Below are positions 34,881 through 47,032 of a stretch of 64,000 nt of DNA, one piece after another (position 1 is the first letter of the stretch; each line of letters begins with the position of its first letter). A program made the translations under genes and the position numbers. This stretch comes from Pieris napi (Eukaryota; Arthropoda; Insecta; Lepidoptera; Pieridae). Below the pieces are notes generated by a model that worked only from the letters and a program-made list of their open reading frames with translations, ran no database searches and had not been told where the DNA came from. The stretch lies in assembly GCF_905475465.1 (NCBI RefSeq), contig NC_062249.1, forward strand, positions 5,654,501 through 5,718,500, in the 5' to 3' direction.

Positions 34881-35950
34881 TTGTAGGAGTATTATAACCC
34901 CATATATCGCGTCATCCACAAATGATTCACGTTAAAATTTTCCCTTTAACGAATATTAATTTATATTATGAACGAAATATGTGCGTACAATTTATGTTTA
35001 TAAGTGTCACAGTAAGTACATAAATATAACGTGTGTAATCCCCGCGTTATATGGGTGACTACCCATGTTATACGTACGTGGGACTGAAATCGCGTAATAT
35101 GAAAAAGCGTTATAAGACTATCGAGTTATATAAACTGTATACGTAACACATGTATAAAAACTAAAATATTCAAGTATCAAAGTTGTCCATCCATCTACAC
35201 TCGCTTGAGATAAATTTCGGAGCGTCAGTGAAATTTTAATAACTAATTTTCTTGTAGGACTCACGCCCGCGGCTCATGCCACCCTGAAACATATGCATAG
35301 CTTGATTATGTATTAAGATAAACCTTAATATACTCATTTATGTATTCTTAATTAGGTTAAGACGTTGCGTATATACCTTTTAAACGCAAAATTTAGTCTC
35401 ACGATCTTTTTACGCGAGTGTAAAACTTTAAAGGATTTTAAGGTAAGATTCATGAACGAGAAGTAGCACTACGTCTCCCTTACGTCAATGTCACAAAATG
35501 TTTTGGATTTTGACAGTTGGGAATTCGGGCTAAGTTTCCCTTCTAAATCTCACCATAAAACATTCGAGAAGTTATTACATTCTATGAGAGTCAGAGGTCT
35601 TATTCAAGGTGTAAGGCCTTATAAGAAAACTACACATTAATACACACACATTAAACTAATATTAATGTGTAATTTTCTACATAACTACTATTTATTAAGA
35701 AATATTTTCTGACTTCGTAAATACGTTGATACAAATTAATAAGTACAGCAATTTATTAAAAACTAAAAACTGTGTTTTACAATGTATATTATAAATAGCT
35801 TTTAATAGTTTCGGTACTTTAATTTTACACTGATTTTTCCAATTATATTTTGGTGTTATTAATCACTTATCTTCTATTATAATAATCCTAAGAAAGGTTT
35901 ACTTTGCAAATATTATTGTTAAAATATCAAGAACAAAACAACATCCATTT
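34881..35950. other. Non-coding stretch with one hairpin
   Basis: No gene. An inverted repeat, 35625-35641 against 35661-35677, pairs 16 of 17 bases (GAAAACTACACATTAAT). Confidence 0.5.
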
Positions 35951-35954
35951 CACA

Positions 35955-36345
35955 TCGACGTCCGTCGTTCCGTCCGGCGTTTCTTAAGGCAGTTTTTGCC
36001 GCGCACCACTATGTGAAACCACTTGCCCACTGAAGTATTTCCGAACCAATTCAACTAAAGGTCTTTATTTATTTAGTTATTAAGCTTACTACATCACACA
36101 CAGTACTAAATCTACTAATTATTTTACAAAATCTTACATCTAAAATGTGTGATAATTAAAGTAAACATAAGTTTCACAAAAAATCTAAAAGTCCTTCAAG
36201 AAAAGAAAGCACCAATACTTAAAAGGCCGGCAATGCACTTGCGAACGTTCTGGCAATGTGAGTGTCCATGGGCGGCGGTAGGTATCACTTAACATCAGGC
36301 GAGCCTCCTGCCCGCTTGCCTCTTATTACATTAAAAAAAAGAAGA
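35955..36345 (+). mobile_element. CR1/jockey-like LINE 3' fragment with a nested insertion
   Basis: The left part (CGACGTCCGTCGTTCC, CAGTTTTTGCCGCGCACCAC, AACCAATTCAACTAAAGG) and the right part (TCCTTCAAGAAAAGAAAGC and the usual tail) are separated by about 125 bp of foreign sequence at 36064-36188. Confidence 0.78.
36064..36188 (-). mobile_element. Small retroposon-like insert inside the LINE tail
   Basis: It splits the LINE fragment and is bracketed by CTAAAGGTC and CTAAAAGTC, a 9-bp duplication with one difference. The TTTATTTATTTAG start looks like a minus-strand A-rich tail, suggesting a tiny 3' LINE/SINE copy. Confidence 0.55.
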
Positions 36346-37349
36346 AAAAAATATTCAAAATACACCTACCTAAATACATTAAAACAAACGATTTTTTTAA
36401 TTTACAAAAACCAAATAACGCTTAGAAAACGCAAGGCTAAGTATGTTAATGTTAGCATATTATATGTATCTAACAAAGAAATTATAAACATAATATAATG
36501 TTCTATAAATTTTGAACATTAATTTCAAAGGAAACTCTTTGCTAACATTAAAGAACTCCTAACTTTTAACTATTGTATTTAAGTTGAAGCGTACTCGGGG
36601 GTCAGGTTATACTGGTCGCTACAAGGCGGGGGGTAGTGGGTGCGAAAATTACACAAGAAAATTTCACCATTCAGCATCTTTGTGTTTCCTTCAAGATGGC
36701 GCCCGCGGGGGAGAAAATTTATTTAAATTACCTACTTTGAACAATTTAATTGTGTTGAGTTTGTTTATGGCGCGAGGGTAAATTATTCTATGAGCTATGT
36801 TGTATTTGAATGTAGGTACGGGATAAGCAATTCGTAGTCTTTTTGATCGTAATTATATTTTTTAAATATTATAATGAAAGCACACAATGTCATTTGATTT
36901 AGCTTGCTGTGAAGTCGTCGAGTTTAAAATACATTTGAATTTCGAACAAGTTTTATGAGGAAAACATTCTAAACAAGTTTTCAAACAAAATAGTTGGAAT
37001 TCGAAAAGAGAACTAGTTTCAACCCTTATTACAACCAGTCGGTGAGACACGTGTCCAGTTACGTTCCGAACTAGTTCGATTTACAAATGCTGGTTTCATT
37101 TTGAATTTCGAATCCAGTTTTCTTTTAATGAAATTTTTACGGCTGGATTCATTAACAATGCGTTGGACAGATTATAATCTATTATCAATCAAAAATAGAA
37201 TTAGTTACACTTCAATAATAATTTTAATCATAGAATTAGAAATTATACTTAATATTTATGAATCTTTCACGCTCTTCCGGTATCCAAAATTCTACTCATA
37301 ACTGTACGATTGTTACGAATCGAAGAATATCGGTTTCTAAGTAAACTTA
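36346..37349. other. Non-coding stretch
   Basis: No gene. Contains a GC-rich block (36590-36715) with AAGATGGCGCC and several TTCGAA-centred words at 36930-37115. Confidence 0.5.
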
Positions 37350-37532
37350 TAGAAATAAATGGGTTTGGCGTCAGATAGCAGACGAATAGGGTATCAGCCA
37401 TCTGTGACAAATGCCGATTTTTGTATCTTAGGTATTCCGGTGTTAGTGCATCTATTAGAGCGCAATGGTTCGAACGCACCGTAGAGCTGAGGTTCGCACG
37501 CTTGAGCCACTTGGCTAACACTGCTCTTAGGT
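37350..37532 (-). mobile_element. tRNA-derived SINE, minus strand, diverged
   Basis: The minus strand reads AGAGCAGTGTTAGCCAAGTG (A-box region) and GTGCGTTCGAACCATT (B-box region), then CAGATGGCTGATACCCTA from the body. Confidence 0.62.
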
Positions 37533-38765
37533 ATATGCTTATGTTATATCTAAGAAGATTTTAGACTATCTTAAACAAAAGAAAAGCTCTATAAAAAATC
37601 TCATATTATAATTAAATACCGCCCCTGTTGTATGTAGGTACTACGTTCATTACATAGTACCTACTCTAAAACTTCATACTCAAGACGCTAATTAAAATAA
37701 CGAAATTGAATTCAAATTTCTCTTTTATCTAACGTCAAACCATTTTAATTATAGAACGGTATGAAAGCAGTTTATCGCGGGCCGGTAGGGCTGTCACTAT
37801 ATAAATAAAAATGTATCGCAAAATATTTTTCTAACCGGTTTTTTTTCTTCAACTAAGGAAACCTTTCCTAGTTAAAAAAAAACAAAAGACAGAGAGAGAC
37901 ATAAATTGTACGGGAAAACCTGAAAACCATTTTTGTTTTATTTTTCGTAGGCTAGTAAAACTCGAAACGAAGTTCGCTGCTAGCTAGTAACACAATAAAA
38001 CTAACAATATTATCTGTCCACCATAGTCTGTGAAAATAAATATTGATATTGGTTTTAAGGTGTATTTAAACTCTATAATAGAGAGAAACGAGAATTTATG
38101 CTACTAATCGGGACAAATAAATAAATATTTTTCACATACGTTAAAGCTATTTGATAGGATCATGAATTCAATTACATTCTAACACAAGCTTTCTTTTTTA
38201 TTCGATTCAATCGTTTCTGAAAAAAGAGTATTTAATCAAACAATTTTATTAGATAATACAATCTACAAGTATTTATCGCTACCACCTTGATTCTACAGTC
38301 TAGCCTATACTAAGAAAATATAAAGTAACTAGCTCAATCCGTATTCTTGAACGTCAATCAAACAACAAGAGCGGTCAAACAATTCTTTCGGTTTGAGGTT
38401 TGACATATTTGACAGCGCTCAAGACGACATTGTGATTTGAGTACGAATGACCTAAAATCCAAAATGCAATGACTATTTAAACTTGCGTCCCTCGTCAGTG
38501 CTCTAATGTGGTAGCCCTATTTAGGGGGTTAAGGGGGGCAAGAAGCAGAGATTTTATAGCTCGAGCGTCGCAACGCTTTTAATGGCTTATTTGCCCGGCC
38601 TTTGGGGGTAAGTCACCCCCCGCTTTTGTATTGCCAATTTTATTGAGAAGAATAATAATGGCTGAGATAAAGGTTTTGTGTATACGACTAGAATAATACG
38701 AAAAGGGGTTTAAATAGTTCGGTATGTGTCCGATTCAGGCTTAGCATAGCTTAAGCCATATTGTT
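37533..38765. other. Non-coding stretch
   Basis: No gene. G/C-run blocks at about 38523-38540 and 38595-38630. Confidence 0.5.
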
Positions 38766-38872
38766 ATATGCCGGCAACGCACTCGCGAGCTGTCTAGCAA
38801 TATGTTCCTAAGGATAGACTTAACATCACATGGGCATGTCTGTTGTCCGTACCTGTAAACAAAAAAAAAGTC
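38766..38872 (+). mobile_element. CR1/jockey-like LINE 3' tail, degenerate
   Basis: ATGCCGGCAACGCACTCGCG is clear; the rest of the tail is recognisable only as ACTTAACATCACATGGGCAT. Confidence 0.68.
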
Positions 38873-39905
38873 CATAAATCTTGTTTTTATTTTTTAGCAA
38901 AATACTTTATTTGCTTAAAAAACTAGATCTCTTCATATTACCTATCTACTTATTTTAATTCCCTAAAAATATTAAACTGTTAGACAAAATGTAAGCTGTA
39001 GCTTAATATGAGTCTAATAAAAATAGTAGGTATAAGAAACTATCACAGCATTTTTAAAGTTGATTTAAATAAAAGTAAGACGTAAAAATAAACACCGTAA
39101 TAAAAAACCTCGTAATGTATTTTTCTATGCATTAAAAAACTCCCTAAAGGTAAGCTTCGTTCTAAAATAATGCCTCGAAAAACTTATATCAAACCTAAAG
39201 GAACACAAGATATGCCAATAAGCCTAAAACAACAAAATTCCCACAACTATAAGCAAACTTCATAACATAATCTTAAACAAAGCAAAACCCGCGAAAATAG
39301 CAAAAACGTACCAACCTAATCTCACTAAAATCAATACCTTTTTCCACCCCCGAAAATTTTCCAAACTACCCCCCACCCTTTCAATTTTAACGACAAAGTA
39401 TTATTTAATTTCCACCGTCTTTTCTCCATTGTGGTGGTGCGAGGAGTGAGAAGGAGATATCTTTTCTTTTCGCTAAGACGTCGCTTCGTCTTCGCTCTCG
39501 CTCTAAATGCATGAAATTGCAGTTGCGAGAAAGAGGTGAGTATACCTAAGATGTGCTGCCGCGTTTTCTTGGTATAGATTTATGCAGGGGTGTGAACCCC
39601 GCGGGGAGGCAAAAAGTTTCGTCCGCTATGAATGTTTTAGTTTTTTTATAGCGAGCTCTACGTTGAGGTTTTATATGAGATTAAAATGTATTAAAAACGA
39701 GAATGATTTTAGCAAATTTTTTAATTGTAATACCCAACAAGGACTTTATTTTATTTTTCATGCCTTTTTATTAAATTCAACCGACTTCTTTTTGTCTTTG
39801 TCCCATATACATTTGTATATATATAATACCCATACATACTTACCTTACCGTTAGGTATGGACAAAACTTGTGTTGATACATTTAATCTATTAGAATTTAT
39901 AATTA
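38873..39905. other. Non-coding stretch
   Basis: No gene. A pyrimidine/GC-richer island at 39350-39610 contains C runs and GCTTCGTCTTCGCTCTCGCT. The 90-codon frame at 39582-39854 has no domain. Confidence 0.5.
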
Positions 39906-40421
39906 CTATGGCTTTAATACATTAATAATTTTGTTATTCATAACATATAGGGATCGTAACAAAAATATACCTATATAACAATTCATTAAATTATGTACGA
40001 ACCTAATTATTGTAATCGTGTTATAATAACATGCCCATATAATTCGTGTTTTAACTACCGTGCTTCGAAATTCGAAAAAGCCGTTGTAAATCGCGTAATC
40101 TTGAGACCTCACTTCATGACGTATGGAAAGCACGTCGCGAGTTACAGGTGAACGTACAGATTTGGCTACAGATATCCATAGAGAATGGCCGTAAGCATAG
40201 ACAACGCCAAATTTAAAATACACTTTTGAAAATCGAAGCGTTTGATTGTAAGCATAAAATACTCCAAATTTAAAATACACTTTTAAAAATCTAATTAATA
40301 GCGACGATTGATTGTGATTGGTCAACAGCTCACTAGATGTAAAAAAACAAAATGTGTCATTTCTTTTTTCAAAAGTGCTTTTAAACGCATAATACATGTT
40401 TTTTTTTATTGTATCTTTCAC
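39906..40421 (-). other. Unrecognised 171-codon open frame with a 19-codon repeat
   Basis: The longest open frame in the right half that matches no transposon family. It contains VYFKFGVFYAYNQTLRFSK followed by VYFKFGVVYAYGHSLW, produced by a 57-bp direct duplication. No signal peptide, known domain or splice context is seen. AT-rich composition and the lack of any recognisable homology make a chance frame the likelier explanation. Confidence 0.15.
40191..40304. repeat. 57-bp tandem duplication
   Basis: GTAAGCATA starts at 40191 and again at 40248. Both units share CCAAATTTAAAATACACTTT, with a few differences elsewhere. The length is a multiple of three. Confidence 0.75.
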
Positions 40422-40547
40422 CGTCTACATATGCTTTAATTTGCTTTGTTTTATTCCATTATTTTTGTCCAATTAATTACAATTAGTATATCTTTAGTAG
40501 TTTTGCACTTCTTGGACTCTGATCTAATTTAATTTTGTTTTCTCACA

Positions 40548-40665
40548 TTTGCCTGGAAGAGATCGCTCGAAAGCAATAAGGCCCTCCTTTTCATTTAATT
40601 ATTTTCATTGTTCTGTATGTCTGTATTATTGCAACGAAGTGTACATAAATGTAAGTGACCTTCTG
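40548..40665 (+). mobile_element. LINE/SINE 3' tail with GCCTGGAAGAGATCGCT signature
   Basis: Second copy of the piece at 24068-24180: GCCTGGAAGAGATCGCTCGA, CTCCTTTTCATTTAATTATT, GCAACGAAGTGTACATAAAT. Confidence 0.6.
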
Positions 40666-41389
40666 ATTCGTTATAGTAGTTATTTCAAACAGTTTGTTGA
40701 ACGTGTATTTATAAGAAAAGAATAAGGATTTATAAAAATTATAAGTGAATTACCATAGATTCAGGCAATTACTAGGTCATATAAAATATATTTAATTAGC
40801 TTCCAACAACTTTTTCCAACTCCAAAGGGATTTTGTTCCCTTTGGAGTAATTTACTAAATATGTAATTAATTTTTAATTTAATTTATTAAAATTAAATTT
40901 GTTTTAATCTTCTATTTACCAATCTTTAATTATAGATATTATTATTACTAGTTAAGTAGGTGAAGAATATTGTAAATACTTAATATATCTAATAATACTT
41001 AATACTAATAGTACTTTAATTAGCTTAGTAATATCATACCAAGTTTTCAAGGAATTTTGATTATAATTATTGAAAGTTATAAATGATTTATACATCCCAA
41101 TGTGTACGCGTTTGAAAGGCAAATAGAGGAATCTTGGGCGGTCTAATCCAGCAATTACGCATTTTAATGGCGTACTAGGAACGAACGTTTTAATATTCCG
41201 CTCCTTGTTTTACGGCTCACGGCATCTACCCTTATTGAGGTGTTTTATTATTTTATATCGTTCCATTTATATGACTATTTTGATAGGTTTATGTATGATG
41301 TAGTATATGCATATGGTAGTAAATTGCCAATAGAAAGCTACCTCAGGGGTTAGGCTAGATATCTGAAACTAGCCTGAAAAAAAAAAGTA
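40666..41389. other. Non-coding stretch
   Basis: No gene recognised. Includes the short hairpin CCAAAGGGATTTTGTTCCCTTTGG near 40822 (about 9-bp arms). Confidence 0.5.
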
Positions 41390-41860
41390 TTACGTCATCA
41401 TCAATGGCTAATATAGCCCCTTGTGGACTTTAGCCCGCAAGTATATTTAGCCATCGCAATCTATTTAGTGCTTCTTGCGTCCAACTTCGAACCCCTATTG
41501 CGTGGTCCTTGACACCTCCATCCCACCAACACAACGTCTATTGTGTTCAGTTGGACCTTGGGGTTCTGCTGTCCGCCATTGGGTGCACTTCCCAACCACT
41601 TGAGCACTGTTGAATTTTATGAATTGAACGATGTTGACGTCGTCAAGGAAGTTCTTCATTGTAGCGAATATGCCAAACACCGTCGACGCTCGAAAATAAG
41701 AAGATACGCTCGTCTTTTTTGGGGCCCAGGTTTCAGAGCCATAAGTGAGCACTGGTCGCAGCAGAGTTTTGTACGGAAAAAGCTTGGTATTCTTTCTGAG
41801 TTGTCGCGATCGGGAGTATCTACTAAGGCCAAAGTAACAGCGGTTTGCTATCATAATACC
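41390..41860 (-). pseudogene. RTE-like LINE reverse transcriptase remnant
   Basis: The minus-strand frame (41854-41495) carries SRQLRKNTKLFPYKTLLRPV then LTYGSETWAPKK, the conserved post-catalytic segment of RTE-type reverse transcriptases. A downstream piece from another frame matches the GRPRLRWWDG-type end seen at 30625-30872. Frameshifted and lacking the catalytic core. Confidence 0.68.
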
Positions 41861-42684
41861 AAAAATTACCGTAACATATTGAAATGATTCCTTTTTGTAT
41901 ATTAATGTATTTTCTTATGTTTTCTGTTTCATATATATTGTTTATCTATGTAATCTGTATTGGCTTTGTATATTATCTAAGTATTTTGTTTTATAATAAT
42001 ATTTAGATATGTAAGCTGTAAGAATACTAATAAATGAATAAAGAACTAAAAATTTTACAAAATTACGTGTTTACACTTTACAGTGAAATGTTATAATGAA
42101 GATCGTAAAAAAGTATTTTTTTTAAATTTAATTATAAAAAATTCAGTAGTAAAAAAGAAGTGTTTCGCCTGGTGTTAAAGTTGGATGAAAATGGCATTAA
42201 TTTTTACTAGACTCATAACACGAGAACTAATTATACACGATCAAACTAAGCCCCGCATCTCCCAAGCGGCATACATTTGTAGAGCGACCAAGAATTCTAT
42301 GAAAGTATTTTTCGGATATTTTAATAAAATGCTATTAATAATACACCTATTATAGTGTATTTTCAAATAATAATGAATGACAGATTAGCGTTTTCGTTAA
42401 CGGTGTAATTGTGATTTAGTATTTATGAAGGGGAATTTTTATTCCCCTTCATAAATTCGGCTTTTAGCGTCACAAAAGCGAAATAAAAAACAATATTTTA
42501 AGAAAAGTTTTGAAATACTTATTCGCCTAGAGAAATAGTACCTTCATATATTCCTGTACAAAATGTGACTACTGTGTGTATGTTTTTTTTTAGAGTTTGT
42601 TTAAATGCACCTCACTTGGTAGAATACGAGATACAGGCTATAGTGCTAAGTAACACTTACCTCAAATAATGCCAACCGTTTATT
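41861..42684. other. Non-coding stretch
   Basis: No gene; contains the hairpin at 42421-42456. Confidence 0.5.
42421..42456. repeat. Perfect 16-bp hairpin
   Basis: ATTTATGAAGGGGAAT at 42421-42436 is the exact complement of 42441-42456, with a TTTT loop. It is too long to be casual in unique sequence, yet no matching transposon ends or flanking duplication were found. Confidence 0.85.
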
Positions 42685-42800
42685 TTTTTTTATACAACAG
42701 GGACAGGAGACTCACCTGATGTTAAGTGATATCGCCCATGGACACTCTCAATCCTAGTTGCCAGCCTTGTAAGAATTGGTACGTTATTTTCTTAAAGAAA
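42685..42800 (-). mobile_element. CR1/jockey-like LINE 3' tail, minus strand
   Basis: AGGAGACTCACCTGATGTTA, CCCATGGACACTCTCAAT and GTAAGAATTGGTACG match the complement of the tail; the middle is deleted. Confidence 0.78.
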
Positions 42801-44054
42801 AAGAGTTTGTTTAATGTTTTCGTTTCGTTTTTGTATTTTTTTCTCTTATCTCTTCACTTTTTAAGTAAAGGGGTTTGTACTATGGTTTAGCCCTTCAGGC
42901 AAAAAACCCCTTTTTGTTTCGTCCTTAGTTTATTTATAATGTTCAAGTTAAATAAAAAATTAAAAACCCTATTATCTTTTGATGAGTAAAATTATTATTA
43001 ATAATCTTATTTATTACATAAATCATTGTCACTTTACACGCAGTATCTGCACGAAAACCGAAAGGTTCGCTAGCAGAGCATAAAATTCTGAACACGAAAG
43101 ACTCGGGTGCCATTTATTAAAACCAGTTGCGAAGTTAAAATTAAATGTGAAAAACGGACACCCCCGCGGGTGGCCTCAAACCAAGCCACACCCCGGATAG
43201 TGGAATATTGTTGACCTAATTTTTAGTGATGGAATTCTTAACAGGTTCTTTTAAATGTTTTTAAATGTTAGGGCGTGGTCGAGCGTGACACAGGCTTGAA
43301 ATTGATTGCTGGAAACTTTTTCGTTGCCGGTTTTCGTACAAAGCACTTTTGGGTGCGTTCAAGAATCGTTTAGAAAAATAAAATTATCACCTACATTTGA
43401 TAAGTGTTCTAAAGGTTCATCAGATGACACATAATAGGTTATGTCGCTACCATAATGATAGTGCACAGAGTTTTGACATTTTTCATGGTTCTCTGGCCTC
43501 AGCTAAGAGTAGAATTAGGACACAGTACCGATAATTTATTTTCTTGGTTCAAATAGTTTAATTTTTATAGTTTGCATTTTTAATTTTTATGTTATTTGTA
43601 ATTAAGACTGTTTTTTGTATCTACTTGATTTCGCTGGTCGTGTCCACATGTTATAGGGACGGCACCGCTTTTCATATTTATGTATGTATGTCAATTTATA
43701 TCATGTGTTTGTACTAATTTTGTGGTCCAAATAAAAAAAAAATGACACTGTGTCAATAAGGCTTCAATTAGAGAAAAATACAAAACATTTTACATTTAAA
43801 GATTCGAACTAATACACTTATCAGCCATCGCATTAAATTCAAGTTGGAAAACTGAGAGTGCTTTTAGCACGTTTCTCGAAGTTTTAATAGAAATTTAAAT
43901 TAGCTCAAACTTGTTTTGTATTGCAAATCTTATTTATATACGTGCGGGGGATCTTTATACATAATATGGGTTTCGATATAAACTTAAAAACAGGTCGTAA
44001 TTTCTACGAGACGTAAAACGTGATACAAACTGTAAGGCAAAAATGCACGCCATT
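42801..44054. other. Non-coding stretch
   Basis: No gene. GC-rich patch at 43158-43200. Confidence 0.5.
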
Positions 44055-44295
44055 GTTTTTTTCAGAATATGTGAAAATCAGGGCTCGCGAGTACGCTGCC
44101 AGCCTTTTAAGAATTGTTACGCACTTTTCTTTAAGGGCCCTAAGTTTAATAGGTTCGGAAATACTTCAGAGACCAGCTGGATCCACATAGTGGTGGTGCG
44201 CGGCAGAAACTGCCTTGAAAAACTCAGTTGTGGAACCTCGGACGTCGAGGTGTGGTGGAATTTTGTATTCAGCCTCGACGTCCGATGATGAAACA
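44055..44295 (-). mobile_element. CR1/jockey-like LINE 3' fragment, minus strand
   Basis: Covers about 75 codons of the RT C-terminus: the minus strand gives TTSRLNTKFHHTSTSEV-like and QFLPRTTTMWIQLVSEVF-like text with LGPLKK. The very end of the tail is missing. Confidence 0.78.
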
Positions 44296-44394
44296 TCGCA
44301 TTTTTTACGATATATTGTATCCAAAACAACCTAGTTACACTTGATTTATTTGTTTTATATAGTAATAACATTAGTTATGTTCATAACTTTATTA

Positions 44395-44725
44395 ATACAT
44401 TATTATTAACAATTTTCTTAACTAAAAATAATAACTAACCTTAAACAACAAATAAAATAACTAAAATATATTATTAAAAGGAGTCCCTTTAGGCAAGGAT
44501 CCGAAGAAACTGGCAGAAAGGGGAATCCCTTTTGAATAGACTGATTCTTTGTCCGAGGTAGCTGCCAGCTCTTCGGTCTCCTGTGATGTCGATTAACCTT
44601 ATTGCTATTTCCTTAAAAAGCCTTATAGCGCTTGGACCCCACGGACCAAGCGTCTTGACACCGAATGGGACAAAATCATATTCGGAGCCTTATTGCATGT
44701 ATGTTCATTGTACAATATGTGCAAA
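44395..44725 (-). mobile_element. LINE C-terminus and 3' region (GPWG family), minus strand
   Basis: The complement of 44560-44700 translates as KTLGPWGPSALRLFKEIAIR followed by LIDITGDRRAGSYLGQRIS, related to the plus-strand copy at 55345 (HGPWGSSAQALIKDLSW, DRTGDPRAGAFFA). The block at 44415-44505 (TTATTAAAAGGAGTCCCTTT) is its 3' side and recurs at about 59055-59122. Confidence 0.65.
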
Positions 44726-44921
44726 TAATATTCTTAAATCGTAATATAATACGAAATTAAATCTTATTACCGAAATGCAAGACAGTCTCAGACAAAGCAT
44801 CCGTCGCAGTTGTCTCCTCACTGTTTCGTTGAACTTTTGATAGAATTTTCAATTACCTTCCTTTGTTACGAGACAAACCAACTTAGATATGTCTGCCTGT
44901 TATTTTTGCTCCCTTGTTCCC

Positions 44922-44961
44922 TATATAGGTACTTATATATATGTATATAAGTACCTATATA
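44922..44961. repeat. Perfect 18-bp AT-rich hairpin
   Basis: TATATAGGTACTTATATA (44922-44939) pairs fully with 44944-44961 across a 4-base loop. Could be a cruciform-forming site or the head of an expanded TA repeat. Confidence 0.85.
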
Positions 44962-45056
44962 TATTTAAATTTTCATGTTTTCAATGGATGCGTTTTTTTA
45001 AGACTTCAACTGTTTCCCATAGTCATCTCGAAGTCGTTACCAAAATATAAACACTA

Positions 45057-45304
45057 TTAGTTCGTATTGCAGCATAGCCTAGTGGCTACGGCGTGCGACT
45101 CTCATCCGTCGGTCGTAGGTTCGATCTTCGGCCTGCAATGAACTTTATGTCTAAGGAAAACATCGTGAGGAGTCGACTTGCTTTAAACGAAAAAATCGAC
45201 CGCGTGTGTCAAGCACAAGGATTTAATCACCTACTTGCCTCTTAGATTGATAAATGATTACGAAACAGATACAGAAATTTGAGGCCCAGAACTTAGTTCG
45301 TATT
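45057..45304 (+). mobile_element. tRNA-derived SINE with 12-bp target duplication, 3' end lost
   Basis: A-box-like TAGCCTAGTGGCTACGG and B box GGTTCGATC are followed by the body and GAGGCCCAGAAC. A perfect duplication, TTAGTTCGTATT, brackets it (45057-45068 and 45293-45304), so the copy inserted already shortened at its 3' end. Confidence 0.85.
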
Positions 45305-46239
45305 ATAAATATTAATGTCTATATATTACTATATCTAGCTTCTATAATTCGCGTATTACATTTGATTATTGCGATATGTTAGTATATCTATGTTAATGAA
45401 TAGAGAAATATACATTATACATTTTGTTTAGCAAAGTAGTTAATGTCTTTATTTTTCAAAGTTATTTTAATAAAAATTTCTTAAATATCTTATAAATACA
45501 TAAATTTCCTTGTTTCATGTTCCTTGATTGATACTACTAGTGTCAAATTGATTGAGTTTATTTAAAATAACTCCAGATTATTATTTACCAAATAATTAAA
45601 ATTTTTAAGTAAATACGTTATAAGTCTTTGCAGATAATAGTCTCTGCGTGATGCGAATCTTTTGCGCGTCGTAACTGACCAATCATACACTACATATTAA
45701 ATTTCGCAATAAAAAAAAATAAAGCAAAACAAAACACTAAAACTCATTACGCCGAACAAATAGAACAAGTACACCCTTACTATAGAACAATTATTTACAA
45801 CAATGCTAGAGATATATACATAAAGCATTGAGCAGCATCCAGCGAAAGAACAAGCCCGCCCGCGGCGAGTCTAATTTTAAACTTCCCCGATCCGTCTTCA
45901 ACGTTCATTTTTCCCCCCACGGTGGGGGTTCATTCCCCCCAACCTCCCAGCCCCTGGAGAAACTTTGACGTTACCAGGAACTAACTTGCGTGTGGTCGGC
46001 GCTAGCTTTAATCAATTTTTAAAGTGAATTTTCAGATAATTAATTCTGGAATTCCTTTGCAATTTTGGAGTTTTAAAAATCCATAAAATGATTGGTTATT
46101 TCGTATTAACGAAATTGATATTGATATTAATCAAATAAAGGGTTGTATGGAATATAAGATTCTGACATTCATAAAAATGAAATTAATCAAATCATAACTA
46201 AAGTATGTAATATCTCTTTCTGACACATATGTATGGCGC
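45305..46239. other. Non-coding stretch with C/G-run island
   Basis: No gene. The block 45855-45965 is GC-rich with runs such as CCCCCCACGGTGGGGG. Confidence 0.5.
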
Positions 46240-46435
46240 TGTAACCGTTTATGGTCGGACCTCAGATTTCTGTCTCTGTTTCGTAATCATTTGTTTTTTC
46301 TAATGGGCATGTAGGTGAACCCGGTGTCTGACACACGCCGTTGACTTTGGGGTCTAAGGCAGGATTCCTCACGAATCACGATGTCTTCCTTCATCCTACG
46401 AGCGTGTGTTAAACTAAAAGTAGTAATGTTATAAT
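46240..46435 (-). mobile_element. SINE fragment, minus strand
   Basis: CCTCAGATTTCTGTCTCTGT, GTGTCTGACACACGCCG and TCCTCACGAATCACGATGTC are the complement of the SINE tail and body. The promoter part is missing. Confidence 0.75.
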
Positions 46436-47032
46436 TGGACTGAACATTTTCTTAAGTATACGAAATTTGTAAATTCCGTCATGTCCTGGTATTTCTATTT
46501 TAGAAGACGTTATAAAAACCATTTATTAAAATTATTATTTTTCCTTATGATTTTAACATGTTATTTTACGATTTACTAATTATAAACTTAAATTTCTCAA
46601 CGAATCTAGTTCAAAATTATCTCAAGCTATTGAAATTGGAAAAACGGACGGCAACTTTCAAATGTAATTCACACGATTTTACGTCCGGTTGGAAACTATC
46701 GCCGCCCAAAAAAGGTCCGCCCTAACCAAACACAGACCCTTATAAAACATAAGGGCGAAACTGAACTAAAAACCTCCCAAAAAGGCTCTAAACTAAGGGA
46801 ATTAAACCCTTTCTAACTACTTTTCAAAACACTTTTCCGACCCCCACCCGCTCGCTACACTAAAATATATGAATCTCAATTTATATTTTCTAACTCGGGT
46901 AGTACAGGGATGGACTTGCATTGTTCACTTGATAACAGTTTTAAAATAATAACAAGATTTAATTCTGTATATTATAAAGTTAAAAAATCTCCAATACTAA
47001 TTACTACCAATTATTTGTTTTATTTATTGCTT
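46436..47032. other. Non-coding stretch
   Basis: No gene; C-rich end at about 46835-46858. Confidence 0.5.

Noticed and set aside
39043..39065. TATCACAGCATTTTT, similar to the seed of miR-2/miR-13
   Set aside because: The match stops after the seed, and no hairpin precursor could be seen in the flanks.
41543..41887. 114-codon plus-strand frame
   Set aside because: Antisense shadow of the RTE-like reverse-transcriptase remnant, which carries the recognisable LTYGSETW motif.
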